Assembly: GCA_024195585.1 (NCBI GenBank)
Contig: SWBL01000187.1
Coordinates: 32,263 to 96,262 of the forward strand
Direction: 5' to 3'
DNA: 64,000 nucleotides
Source: Aureobasidium sp. EXF-3400
Taxonomy: Eukaryota > Ascomycota > Dothideomycetes > Dothideales > Saccotheciaceae
How positions within the stretch are numbered: the stretch's first letter is position 1; every line of letters starts with the position of its first letter. The notes under the pieces are model-generated. The model was given only the letters and a program-made list of their open reading frames with translations. It did not search any database and was not told the DNA's origin. Positions 10,623 through 21,245 of this stretch are shown here, one piece after another. Both the position numbers and the translations under genes were made by a program.

Positions 10623-13354
10623 ATGCCTTCCCTTTCTTCTTATATCCTTGCTTCGGCGGGAGCCTCTTTGGTGAATGCACAGTTTGGCAATTTCGGTTCG
10701 CCGTACCCCAACACAACATACCCTGGATTCGAATCAGAAAATCCTTACACTATTGAGGGCTCACAGAGCTTCCAATGGAGCCCTCCCAAGTACCCCAGTC
10801 CCTGGGGCGAGGGTTCTGGTGACTGGAAGGAGTCCTACGCAAAGGCCCGCGCCCTTGTTTCACAATTGACTCTTGAGGAGAAGGTCAACCTTACAAGTGG
10901 TGTAGGAACTAGTAGGTCCTCTGTTATACCTGCATTTTATCATATGCTGACATTTGTCCAGACCAAGGCAACTGCGTCGGCCAGACTGGATCTGTCCCTC
11001 GCCACGGGATCAATGGCCTATGCCTGCAGGACTCACCAGTAGGTGTCCGACTCACAGATGGCAACAGCGTCTTCCCAGCTGGAGTAAATGTTGCTGCCAC
11101 ATGGGACCGTGGCCGTGCCTATGCTCGTGGACGTGGTATGGGTCAAGAACACTATGGCAAGGGTGTTGACATGCAGCTCGGCCCTGTCGCTGGTCCTCTT
11201 GGTCGCGCACCTGCTGGTGGCAGAAACTGGGAGGGCTTCTCTCCTGATCCTTACCTCACCGGTCTCATGTTTGCCGAGTCCATCAAGGGTATTCAAAGTG
11301 CCGGTGTCATGACCAGTGCTAAGCACTTCATTGCTTACGAGCAGGAGCACTTCCGTCAGTCCCAGGAAGCCAAGAACTGGGGCTTCAATGTCACTGAAAG
11401 TATCACTGCCAACTTGGATGATGTTACTCTGCACGAGCTGTACCTCTGGCCTTTCGCCGACGGTATCAGAGCAGGCGCCACCTCTATCATGTGCTCTTAC
11501 AACCAGGTCAACAGCTCTCAGTCTTGCCAGAACAGCTACATCCTGAACCACATCTTGAAGAACGAGCTCGGTTTCCAGGGCTTCGTCGTCTCAGACTGGT
11601 ATGGTACCCACTCAGGCGTTTCTAGCATCCTTGCTGGTCTCGATATGAGCATGCCTGGCGACCCAGTTCAGGAGTTTGGCAACCACGGAGGTGCTTTGTT
11701 CGGTTCTAACATGACTATTGCTGTTATTAACGGAACTGTTCCTCAATGGAGACTGGACGATGCTGCCGTCCGTATCCTCGCCTCTTGGTACTACGTCGGT
11801 CGTGACAAGAACCAGGTTCCTGTCAACTTCAACTCTTACTCTCTCGATACCTACGGCTACTCGCACAATGCCGTTGGTCAAGGCTACGGTCTGATCAACC
11901 AGCACGTTGATGTCCGTGCAAACCACAGCCAGCTCATTCGTGAGATTGGCTCTGCCTCTACTGTCCTGCTCAAGAACGTCAACAACGCTCTTCCTCTTAC
12001 CGGTAAGGAGAAGTTCACCGCCGTGCTTGGCGAGGATGCTTTCGAGGATATCAACGGTCCTAATGGTTTCACTGATCGCGCTGGTGATGAGGGTACCCTC
12101 GGCATGGCTTGGGGCTCTGGATCTGCCAACTTCCCCTACCTGGTGTCCCCCAATACTGCCATCCAGAATGAGGTTGTAGGCAAGAACGATGGTCTCTACC
12201 AATCTCTCAGAAACAACTCCAACCTTGACCAAGCTTATTCTCTGGCTAAGCAGGCTACAGACAGCGCCGGAGTAGCAATTGTATTTGCTAATTCCGACAG
12301 CGGCGAAGGCTATCTCGAGGTTGATAACAACTTCGGTGACCGCAACAACCTCACTTTCTGGCAGGGGGCTGATGAGCTTATTGCCAACGTCTCGGCTACT
12401 TGCAACAACACCATTCTCGTTATTCACTCTGTCGGCCCTGTTCTTCTTGAAGAATACGCCAACAACCCTAACATCACTGCTATTCTCTGGGCTGGTGTCC
12501 CTGGCGAGCAATCTGGTAACTCCATCGCCGATGTCCTCTATGGTCGTGTCAACCCTGGTGCCAAGCTTCCCTTCACCATGGCTGCCAAGCGCTCTGACTA
12601 TGGTACTGATGTTCTGTACACTCCTAACAACCCTGTTCCTCAGGCCAACTTCAAGGAGGGTATCTTCATTGATTACAGAGCCCTCGACAAGCAGGAGATT
12701 GAGCCCGTCTACGAGTTCGGTTTCGGTCTCTCTTACACCAACTTCACCTACAGCGACATCAAGGTCACCAAGCTCAACACCAGCGCTTATGCTCCCACCA
12801 CTGGCATGACTCCTGCTGCTCAGACCTATGGTAATATCAGCATGAACCCTGCCGACCACGTTTTCCCTGGCAACTTCTCTCGTGTTCCTCTGTACCTCTA
12901 CCCCTGGATCAACTCGACCAATCTTTCTTCGGCTGCCGGCGAGTCACAGTACGCTCCCTATGGAGACACCAGCTTCGTCCCTGAGGGCGCCGTCGACTCT
13001 TCTCCCCAGCCCCGTCTTCCCGCTTCTGGTCCTTCTGGTGGTAACCCCGCTCTCTGGGACGTCATCTACCGCGTTACTGCCCAGATCAAGAACGTCGGAA
13101 AGGTCGCCGGTGATGAAGTTCCTCAACTCTACGTCTCTCTCGGCGGCCCCTACGATGCCGTCAAGATGCTCAGAGGCTTCGAGAGATTGAGCATCCAGCC
13201 TAACCAGACCGTCACTTTCTCTGCCGACATCATGAGAAGAGATGTCATGAACTGGAGCCCTGAGGCCCAGGACTGGTTCGTCAGCAACTACACCAAGACT
13301 GTGTATGTTGGCAGCAGTTCGAGAAACCTTCCTCTCACTGCTAAGCTCGCTTAA
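10623..13354 (+). CDS. Secreted beta-glucosidase, glycoside hydrolase family 3, two exons
   Basis: Exons 10623-10911 and 10962-13354, with a 50-nt intron (CTGAC branch), encode 893 residues. It should release glucose from cellobiose and related beta-glucosides outside the cell. A signal peptide ([19 protein letters not shown]) is followed by the GH3 N-terminal barrel. The spliced join gives [18 protein letters not shown], the conserved GH3 start region. The nucleophile is Asp308 in [12 protein letters not shown]. Substrate-binding [17 protein letters not shown] is present, and the C-terminal domain and FN3-like domain end with [17 protein letters not shown]. More than ten Asn-X-Ser/Thr sites suggest heavy glycosylation. 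Strong codon bias creates a 415-codon antisense shadow frame. Length and layout fit Aspergillus-type extracellular beta-glucosidases. Confidence 0.96.
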
Positions 13355-13575
13355 GCGATATGTCTCTTTTTATGATCATGACAGACCCCTAAAGATTATT
13401 GCTTTTGCACTAGACTAGACAGATTAGTTCATAATATAATGACTTTCACCATGCATTACTATTTCTCGTGACCATTATGTCTACTCATATATTGATATTG
13501 TGAATCCTCAAAACATAATAGGGAAAGCTGCACCACTATTCTCGGTGACAGAAAAGGCTCGAGTTGCTTTCTGTT

Positions 13576-14381
13576 TCACTTTTTAGGCACAGGCTCTACT
13601 TCCGCAACCTTCTTTATCACTCTTGCAGGCGATCCCACAGCCACCGAGAATGGGGGAATGCTCTTCGTGACAACCGAACCGGCCCCGATTGTACATCCAT
13701 TGCCAATAGTCACACCAGGCAGAATACTGACATTGCCGCCAATCCAGCAGTCATCTCCGATAAATACCGGCAGTGCAAATTCGATGCCATCACGACGAGA
13801 CTGGACATCTGTCTGATGCGTCGCACTCAAGATACAGACATTAGGTCCAAACATGACTCTGTCACCAATTTCCACCAAGCAACAATCGAGGACTGTCAAG
13901 CTAAGCCACTGTTAGCGCGCTTTCCAGCAAGTAGGTATAAGACCAAACTCACCCAAAGTTCGAATAAAAGTCGTCGCCGATGAGAATGTTGCAGCCATAA
14001 TCGACGTTGAGCGGCGGCTCAATGAAACTATTTGTGCCCAAGGAGCCGAAGAATTTTTTGAGAAGTTCGGCGCGTTGTGCCATTACCTCTTCTTCTGTTG
14101 ATTCGATGGGAATAGGTGCGTTGAATTGTGAGGCCAGTTTGCGGGCGCGAAAGCGGCCAGTTAGGAGTTCGGGGACAAATGCATTGTAGCTGCTGAGGTT
14201 AATGAATGTGGTTTCGAGAGGATTACTTTCCCTGTGGAAGAGAGTAATCTAGGAAGTACAGAGCAGTGTTCACTTACAGCATACCAGAGATCATCTTCTC
14301 ATACTCCTCACACCATGGTACATTTGCCAGTCCTTTGGCACGCGCGATGATGGTTTCGTTCTTCAACTTGGCAGGTTCCAT
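13576..14381 (-). CDS. Maltose/galactoside O-acetyltransferase-like (NodL type) enzyme, three exons
   Basis: Exons 14278-14381, 13953-14231 and 13576-13900 give 235 residues; introns are 46 and 52 nt. The family transfers acetyl from acetyl-CoA to sugar hydroxyls and folds as a left-handed parallel beta-helix trimer. An N-terminal Mac domain (WCEEYEKMISGML) is followed by the PPLNVDYGCNILIGDDFYSNFG signature. Hexapeptide repeats follow (IGDRVMFGPNVCIL, VFIGDDCWIGGNVSILPGVTIGNGCTIGAGSVV), with a catalytic His candidate in SATHQTD and the closing VGSPARVIKKV. The second intron interrupts the LbH domain just before LTVLDCCLVEIG. It is convergent with the glucosidase, 221 nt apart. The natural acceptor sugar is unknown. 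Confidence 0.9.
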
Positions 14382-15154
14382 GTTTGTGATAAATTCGGGA
14401 TAGAGTATACGAATTGGAACTATCCATACAGAAACATGGACTCGTATTGTGATAGAGCCACTGACAAAAAAGAAACTAGGCAACGTGTTCTCAGATAGGA
14501 GCTGATGTTTAGACAAGCAACACCAAGAGTTATAGAAGGAAGTAGGCGTCGGTCCGAGAGTGGGGTCGGGCTTCTTTCCTCGCAAGCTGTTTGCAACAGC
14601 TGACAAGAATGGCAAGAAGCCTTCGTACCTAGTTTGGCATTGCTTTAGAACAGTCTGAATCGTGTTGAGAAGTCTTTGCAGTGTCTATTCCAGCGAGATG
14701 CCATGCCGACACTCCGCTTGCTTCCATGTCACACGACGATGATGACCTGTGCCAAGGCGTGTCGTGTTTCGGCTTATGGCAGGGCAGATGCCTGATCAGA
14801 AACACTCAGCTCCTTCTAAAGTTGATAGTCCGATGTTCCTTGCTTCTTATCCAGAGCGAACTATGCAGCGTCGATGCATGCAGGCGCATTGAGTGATGAT
14901 GTAGGTGTCGCTGAAGCGGAGCATATCGTCTGCCAAGTCTACGTGTTCCGCCCACGTGTTTCGAGCATGGCTGCCAATTGCGTCTTCATACGAGCCCTCA
15001 CGGGTATCATGGTTCATCCTCGGAATCGATGGCTTTTTGAGTCCAAGATGCTGCGAGCTTCTGGAGCTAAAGTCACCAGGTACATATGGACCTCCACCCA
15101 GCTTTGGAGTGCCTTTGGTTCTTCCTCTCATTATTCCTACCACAATCATTGATC
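14382..15154. other. Divergent promoter region
   Basis: This is 773 nt between the acetyltransferase (-) and the phosphodiesterase (+). A CACGTG E-box occurs near 14953. Short frames here have no protein character. Confidence 0.45.
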
Positions 15155-17224
15155 ATGGGTCTGCGTGAACTTCTCTTGCCCGCGGCGCTTTGCGTGGGTA
15201 CCGTCAATGCCCAGAACATACCCTCTGGAGCAGTCTCTTCTCACGTCGCTTCCTCTGGCTTTCCGACCTCTGTCTTCTCCTCTTACTGGGTCAAGCCTGT
15301 CGCTACAGCAGAGCCTCAGCCTGCTTTATATGACCCAGTCCTGAACATCACATTCCCTCTGAATTTGACTTCTCCCAACACCATTCCGCAGGAAGACAAT
15401 GATCCGGTCTACTATGCCACCCCAATTGCTAACCTTACGCTCGCTGGCAAGGAAGCTGTACTCAAGAGTGTCATCTCTCAAGTTGAGGAAATCGTTCTCA
15501 GCAACCAATTCACCACCAATTGCTCGAAATGCATCGCTGGATTGACCGTCGCCAAGACTGCAGCTCTATTGGCACCTGAACTTGTACCTGATGCCATGGT
15601 CTCTCTTTGCAAGCAATTCAAGCTTCACAACAACGAGACCTGCGAGGAAGACTTTGAGGCTACCACCTTCGGAGCTATCTGGACTCAGATTCTGGCCCTG
15701 GCTGATGTGTCCGGCCTGGACGGTCAGTATATTTGCAACAGAATCTCCAGCAACTTCTGTTCTATGCCCACCACCAGTCCGCTGAACACTACTGGACTCT
15801 TCCCCAAGCCAAAGCCAAGCAATTACACCATTCCCAAGGCTAGCGGAAACCGCATCAAAGTGCTTCATATGTCTGACATCCATTTGGACCCTCGTTATGC
15901 AGTTGGAAGCGAAGCTAATTGCACATCCGGTTTGTGCTGCCGCGCCAATAACTTCAACACTGCCTTGCCCACTGGTGAAATCTCGCTTCCCGCACCTTAC
16001 TACGGAGATTTCAAGTGTGACAGTCCGTACGGCTTGGTTCTCTCGGCTCTGGACTCTATCGCTCCCCTCACTGGTACCAGCAAACAAAACCCATTCGGGT
16101 TCAGCATCTACACTGGTGATTTGGTCAGTCACGAAAGCCAGAACGAACTCTCTAGAGCCTATGTCGAATATGCAGAGTTATCTATCTACGACATGCTCAA
16201 GAAATTCATGGGCAAGGCACCTGTTTATGCCGTCCTCGGAAACCATGACACCAATCCTGAGGCCGTCGATGCTCCCCACAGTCTTCCTGGAGAATTGGGC
16301 ATGCAAATGTCTTGGAATTTTGACCATGTAGCTGGACTCTGGCACGAGGAAGATTGGCTCAATGCAACAGCTGCTAAACAAGCACGTCTGCATTACGGCG
16401 CTTACTCTGTCAAGACTCCCCAAGGACTGCGTGTCATCACCTTCAACACTGATTTCTGGTACAAGTCCAATTTCCTCAATTTGATTGATACACTCAACCC
16501 AGACAAATCCGGCATGTTTGCTTGGATGATCCAAGAACTGCAAGCAGCTGAGGATGCTGGCGAGCGCGTTTGGATCTTGGGACATGTGCTCAGTGGCTGG
16601 GATGGCACTAACCCCATGCCCAACCCCACCGACCTGTTCTACCAGATCATCGACCGCTACTCTCCTCATGTAATCGCCAATGTGTTTTTCGGCCACACAC
16701 ACGAGGACTTTGCTTACGTGTGGTATGCCAACAACGGCACTAATCAATCTTCCGGCAATGCCTTGACTACCGCATGGGTAGGTCCCAGCATTACTCCGCT
16801 CACCAACGTCAACTCTGCCTTCCGCAGCTACTCCGTCGACACAGGCGACTGGAATGTCTACGAAGCATATACCTTCTACTCCGACGTCGAGTCCTTCTCT
16901 AGCCTCAACACTACAGGCCCAACCTTTGAATTCGAATACAACACTAGAGATACTTATGGACCTAGTATCAATTGGCCGGCCACTGCACCTCTGAATGCCA
17001 CTTTCTGGCATCAAGTCTCTGAACAGATTGCCAAGAATACGACATTGGCTAGTGTGTTTAATACTTATCAGGGCAAGAGCAGTGTCATGAGTCCTAATTG
17101 CACGAATGTTGCTTGCGCACAGGCCAAGGCATGCTATATGCGTAGTGGTAGTGTAGCTCTGGGACAGAAATGTCCTCAGGGATATGGCAGTGTGCAGAGC
17201 CCATTCACTCCATCTTCCAAGTAA
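15155..17224 (+). CDS. Secreted acid sphingomyelinase-like phosphodiesterase
   Basis: Single exon, 689 residues. The family hydrolyses phosphodiester bonds such as sphingomyelin or other phospho-lipid or nucleotide substrates; the substrate of this fungal member is not known. A signal peptide (MGLRELLLPAALCVGTVNA) leads into a saposin-B-like, Cys-containing segment (about residues 110-205). The calcineurin-like metal centre follows: SDIHLD (near 240), GDLV, GNHD (near 362), a His in LGHVLSGW, and GHTHED (near 512). A C-terminal Cys-containing tail completes the ASM layout. Many Asn-X-Ser/Thr sites fit secretion. I chose the ATG at 15155 because the signal peptide begins there; the frame opens 23 codons earlier only at a near-cognate codon. 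Confidence 0.94.
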   Translation: MGLRELLLPAALCVGTVNAQNIPSGAVSSHVASSGFPTSVFSSYWVKPVATAEPQPALYDPVLNITFPLNLTSPNTIPQEDNDPVYYATPIANLTLAGKEAVLKSVISQVEEIVLSNQFTTNCSKCIAGLTVAKTAALLAPELVPDAMVSLCKQFKLHNNETCEEDFEATTFGAIWTQILALADVSGLDGQYICNRISSNFCSMPTTSPLNTTGLFPKPKPSNYTIPKASGNRIKVLHMSDIHLDPRYAVGSEANCTSGLCCRANNFNTALPTGEISLPAPYYGDFKCDSPYGLVLSALDSIAPLTGTSKQNPFGFSIYTGDLVSHESQNELSRAYVEYAELSIYDMLKKFMGKAPVYAVLGNHDTNPEAVDAPHSLPGELGMQMSWNFDHVAGLWHEEDWLNATAAKQARLHYGAYSVKTPQGLRVITFNTDFWYKSNFLNLIDTLNPDKSGMFAWMIQELQAAEDAGERVWILGHVLSGWDGTNPMPNPTDLFYQIIDRYSPHVIANVFFGHTHEDFAYVWYANNGTNQSSGNALTTAWVGPSITPLTNVNSAFRSYSVDTGDWNVYEAYTFYSDVESFSSLNTTGPTFEFEYNTRDTYGPSINWPATAPLNATFWHQVSEQIAKNTTLASVFNTYQGKSSVMSPNCTNVACAQAKACYMRSGSVALGQKCPQGYGSVQSPFTPSSK

Positions 17225-18043
17225 AGACGCCCGATATCAGAGGAAAAAAAAAAAGGGAGGGAAGTTGTCTTCCCCGGGTTTAAGGAACAGATATATTTTG
17301 GAATTTTCGCTCGAAAAAGGAGCTGAAAGATGATCTTGGAACGATATGTATTGGAACGGCCCTGTAAAATGACAGAGAAAAGAAAGAACCTTTTGGTATA
17401 TTCTGACAACATGTTGCACACCCATAGGAATGTATGATGTTTTTGCTGGTTTTCGGGCAGAGACCTTTGTTTTTTCCAGATATACGAATTGGGATCTACT
17501 TGACCATTCATTCTTTCCTCCTGCCAAAGGGATAAATCTCTTTTAACCTGCTTGTGTATCTGCTTGTGCATACTTTACTCTGTTGTTTCGCCCCACCAAG
17601 ACAAAAGCAAGGCCGTAAGATCTTCTTTCTGCCACTGTATGATTAGACTAAGGAGTTCAGAAGTCGTTCTGGTTGAGAGTATAACCCTGCCTTGTATCTC
17701 TTCCTTACAACTAGTGACCTCGAAACAAGTAAAACTTTCTACATTACTACGGTTGCAGTCGTGAAACACTGCCTACTTTGAGTGATGTATAGAGAAAAAG
17801 GTCAACGGTTAGTCAGAGATAACGACGATAAATTCACTTTGTAAAAGTCGGATCTTGAGGGAGGGTAGCGAGTAAGTGAGAGACGAAAATCGCTGGTAAG
17901 GACTGTTGCCTGGTTACGTGAGAGCATCCCGAGATGAGCAATGTATGTCACTTCGATCGCATGTTACTGTGACTCCACCGCTGTGATGTTTCTAACCCTT
18001 TTGCATTCGCATACACATTACATAAACTCAATCGCCTCTGCGG
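17225..18043. other. Convergent intergenic region
   Basis: This is 819 nt between two converging genes and contains an A12-type run near 17244 and AT-rich 3' flanks. No gene is seen. Confidence 0.5.
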
Positions 18044-19636
18044 CTATCCGCTTTCCTCCTCGCCGCCTTCATCTTCAACTTCCTTTTCTCTACCTCCTTG
18101 CGTCCCAATAGTCAAAAACACAGCAAAAACAATAGATATTCCACTCGCCGCAACCGCGAACCAGAAAACCGCAGAGTAAGGTTTGGTAGCCACATCCCAA
18201 CGACCTCCTTCCTTAGCACTTCTGCCCACGGCATTGAACACCGCAGTTCCAATGCCAAAACCCACAGATTGGCAAAGTTTGGTGATGGTCTGGACGATAC
18301 TGCCGGCAATGGATTGTTGATGCACAGGCATAGAGCTCGCGACGTAGAGATTCGCGACGTTGAATTCGAGGTCTGCGCCTACGACGGCAAACAAAAAAGA
18401 CGGAAAGCAGAAGGCCCAGTAGGAGGAGTGGATGGTGTTGACGGCGATGAGAGTAAAGGCGAGGAGGTAGCCGAAGCAGCCGGCGAGCATGAGTGCCTTA
18501 TTGCTGATTTTGTGCATGACGAAGGCGGCGACGACGTTGACGATGATGCCCATGATGGCCATAGGAAGTAAATGCACTGCAGTGGTCAAAGGTGACCATC
18601 TCCAGACTTCCTGCATGTAGAGGGCGAGGAAGAATTCAGCGACGGAGAAAGACATCATGCCCAGAAGCAAGACTACCATTAGCAGTGAGAAGTTCTTGTC
18701 AAGCCAGATGGACATGGGGACCAATGGATGTGGGTAGTAAAGTTCCCAAAAGACAAAGGCGACGATTAGCAAGGCGCCAACGATTAGCATGGCAATGATG
18801 TAGCTCGTTTTCCAGCCGTGAGGTGCTGTGTCACCTGAAGAGAGAGCAGCACAGAACATGCCTACTCCAGCAATGGTCAAGATAACTCCGATGGGGTCGA
18901 GTTTCTGGAAGGTTTCCCATGTGAAAGGTTCTTTTGGTGTTGTATCTTTGGGTACTGTGAAGACAGCCAGGATGCTGAAGACGAGATAGATGATGGCCAG
19001 AAGGAAAAAGCTAGCTCGCCAATTGAATATATCGCTAGCGATTCCAGAAAAGATGGTACCAAATACAAAGCCCAATGGATTACCAGCAGAGAAGCAAGCA
19101 AAAGCTGCATTCTTTCGTCGCGAAGGTTTCTCGTAGATAGTACCCAAAAGTCCTTGAGCAGGAGGTACGGAGGCCGCAGTCATGAGTCCCATCAATCCGT
19201 TGAGAACATCGATTGCAATTGGGGTTTTGCAAAAGCCAGCGGCAAGCGAAAAGACGGCAAAGATGAAGAGCGAGCCCACAAACAACGACTTTCGTCCAAA
19301 ACAGTCGGCCAGTCTTCCAAACAACAGCAAAAAGGCACCGCCAGCCAACGTGCTGGCCGAGCTCATCCAGGTGATCTCTGCTGTGGTCATGCCCAAGTCT
19401 GCTCCAACAGAAGCAGAGATGACAGAGACAGCTCCGCTCAAGAAAGCGCCCATTGCTATCGCCATGGTTGCTGTCAACACAAACAGCACTTCTTGTGTTG
19501 TCGACTTGAAGCAAAGTGGTCGACCTTCGGGATTCGAAATCTCGACGGTGGAAGGAACGACGGCTTTCTCATCGACCGCATCAATTGTGGCTGAGGCTGG
19601 CGCTACAGCCGCGGCGGCCATCTCGACTGTCGACAT
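18044..19636 (-). CDS. MFS drug:H+ antiporter, DHA2 family (14-TM)
   Basis: Single exon, 530 residues. It is a proton-coupled exporter of the plasma membrane (or vacuole), of the aminotriazole-resistance (ATR1-like) branch. A hydrophilic N-terminus of about 45 residues precedes alternating hydrophobic segments compatible with 14 TMs. Motif A reads GRLADCFGRK after TM2. The TM5 region has GNPLGFVFGTIFSG, resembling antiporter motif C. The C-terminus is strongly acidic (EKEVEDEGGEEESG). Substrate cannot be predicted; neighbours give no biosynthetic context. The ATG at 19636 is the first in frame and gives the usual hydrophilic leader. Confidence 0.9.
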   Translation of the reverse strand: MSTVEMAAAAVAPASATIDAVDEKAVVPSTVEISNPEGRPLCFKSTTQEVLFVLTATMAIAMGAFLSGAVSVISASVGADLGMTTAEITWMSSASTLAGGAFLLLFGRLADCFGRKSLFVGSLFIFAVFSLAAGFCKTPIAIDVLNGLMGLMTAASVPPAQGLLGTIYEKPSRRKNAAFACFSAGNPLGFVFGTIFSGIASDIFNWRASFFLLAIIYLVFSILAVFTVPKDTTPKEPFTWETFQKLDPIGVILTIAGVGMFCAALSSGDTAPHGWKTSYIIAMLIVGALLIVAFVFWELYYPHPLVPMSIWLDKNFSLLMVVLLLGMMSFSVAEFFLALYMQEVWRWSPLTTAVHLLPMAIMGIIVNVVAAFVMHKISNKALMLAGCFGYLLAFTLIAVNTIHSSYWAFCFPSFLFAVVGADLEFNVANLYVASSMPVHQQSIAGSIVQTITKLCQSVGFGIGTAVFNAVGRSAKEGGRWDVATKPYSAVFWFAVAASGISIVFAVFLTIGTQGGREKEVEDEGGEEESG

Positions 19637-19950
19637 GACGGCTCAATCTGAGGATGAAGGATATGTCCTGAGTTGAGGCATTGATGGCAAAGAAGAGGAC
19701 CAAGAGTCATGGAAAGCTCAAGGTGCTTTTGTAAAACGGTCGCAAATGCTTGATAAGATTCACGGAATGGTCCCGTGGGGAAGGGGAGGAAGCAAATGTG
19801 GCGGGGAGCGGCAAGACAAAACGGCAGGAACAAGCTTAGGAATCTCCCCAAACAGGTAGATTTATCCGCGAATGTGGTAAACATACGCGAGATCTGGTCC
19901 TGTGCTTACTGATGTGCTAGGCACGTGGAATGGTACTTTGTATCGAGCAC
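19637..19950. other. Promoter of the DHA2 transporter
   Basis: This is 314 nt between the DHA2 start and the CYC2 stop. It contains a CACGTG E-box at about 19922. No ORF with support is seen. Confidence 0.4.
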
Positions 19951-21081
19951 TCATAGCTTGACGACCTGCCAGCCTTTGAGGTTCATGTGGACAAGCGCAC
20001 CGCCCAGCGGGCCTTGTACTTCTCGACCGTTCAACCATTGCTTGGGACCAGCCCAGTAGTTGATGAAGCCTTCTGGCCCTGACACAAGAATGATTTTTTT
20101 GCCTTGACCAGGATTTGTAGGCTGATTTGAGGATGATGCGACGGCATTGCGCACGTTTTGAGGAGTGATATAGGTGCTTTCTTCGTCAACGAAATAGTCG
20201 ACTGAAAGTGCTGGGTTAGATTGTTTGAGCGCATCCAGTTGCTTCACAATCAAGCCCTTTTCGCCGCTATGCGATACAGTGTGATGTTGAGAATTGGTGA
20301 AGAGTCTGGCAAAGGCAGCATACCAACCAGGCGTGATTGGATCATCGCTCTGCCCTCCAAGACAATCTTCTCTTGATCTGCTTGCCCACAGTACAGAAAT
20401 GCGGGCCTTGTCACCCAGAGCGTGTGCTATCTGTATAGCAGGTGCAATGCCAGTGCCTCCGGCCAAGAAGACTACTTGGTCGACATGGTCTGGCAACTCG
20501 TACTCGACAGCAGGACCTCTGACTTCAAGATCAGCACCCTGAGGCCGTCTGTGTATGTATCCCGAAACCTCGCCTCTCTGCTCACGGCGCACCAACAGAC
20601 GCAAAGCATCCGGGTCTGAGCCGTCGAGCGGCGGCAAAGGAGTATATGCTCTTGCAATCTGGAGCTGAGGCTGCTTAATCTCAATACTCCAGACTCCCTT
20701 CTTCCACCAGTCGTCAAACGTGCCCGGGGGAATATGCGATTGCGACAGGGTGAAGATGGCGCTTGTGGACGAAACAGTGTGTTTGTTTTTAAGAGCGAAG
20801 GGGGTGAAAGTCAGGCCGTTCAAAGATTGGGGCGATGCGAAGGAAATGAACTTGTAATGCTCGTTCAGAGCCCAGCCGGTGCCGAAGAAGAAGAGAGATG
20901 CTGCAATGCTTCGAAGAGAGCTGCGTTTCGCTTTGACTGGAGCATTGGGAATGTCGGTTGCTGTGTGTTGACTGCGCGCGAAATGGCAACGTATAGCCAG
21001 AGATCGGTCGAAGGTGAGATTGCGTGGTCTGGACGAGGAACGGAGGCCCAGGCGGATTGTGCGAGGCATGGTGAGTGGCAT
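19951..21081 (-). CDS. CYC2: CYC2-like mitochondrial flavoprotein (NADH-cytochrome b5 reductase fold)
   Basis: Single exon, 376 residues from the ATG at 21081; a second ATG at 21069 in CACCATGCC is also possible. CYC2 is an inner-membrane FAD protein acting in maturation of mitochondrial cytochrome c. A basic presequence (PRTIRLGLRSSSRPRN) is followed by one hydrophobic segment (SIAASLFFFGTGWAL). The ferredoxin-reductase fold then follows: FAD motif RAYTPLPP, GYIHRRPQG, NAD motif LAGGTGIAPAIQIA and the closing SGPEGFINYWAGPKQW. The closest alternative is a generic cytochrome b5 reductase, but the TM-plus-presequence layout and the C-terminal extension favour CYC2. It lies only 164 nt downstream of AIM32 on the same strand. 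Confidence 0.82.
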   Translation of the reverse strand: MPLTMPRTIRLGLRSSSRPRNLTFDRSLAIRCHFARSQHTATDIPNAPVKAKRSSLRSIAASLFFFGTGWALNEHYKFISFASPQSLNGLTFTPFALKNKHTVSSTSAIFTLSQSHIPPGTFDDWWKKGVWSIEIKQPQLQIARAYTPLPPLDGSDPDALRLLVRREQRGEVSGYIHRRPQGADLEVRGPAVEYELPDHVDQVVFLAGGTGIAPAIQIAHALGDKARISVLWASRSREDCLGGQSDDPITPGWYAAFARLFTNSQHHTVSHSGEKGLIVKQLDALKQSNPALSVDYFVDEESTYITPQNVRNAVASSSNQPTNPGQGKKIILVSGPEGFINYWAGPKQWLNGREVQGPLGGALVHMNLKGWQVVKL

Positions 21082-21245
21082 GTTCACCAAGACAAAAGTT
21101 GGATGCTTTGAATCTCGAAGCCTGTCAAAGTCCGCCAAGATTCACATGTCAATGACGATGATATGCTCATTCTCATACAAAAAATCACAACCACATCAAG
21201 AAGAAGCTTGTCATATCGTAATCGTACATGGTATATACACTACTT

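Noticed and set aside
11612..12859. 415-codon antisense ORF in the beta-glucosidase
   Set aside because: An antisense frame kept open by the strong codon bias of the sense gene; no domain character.
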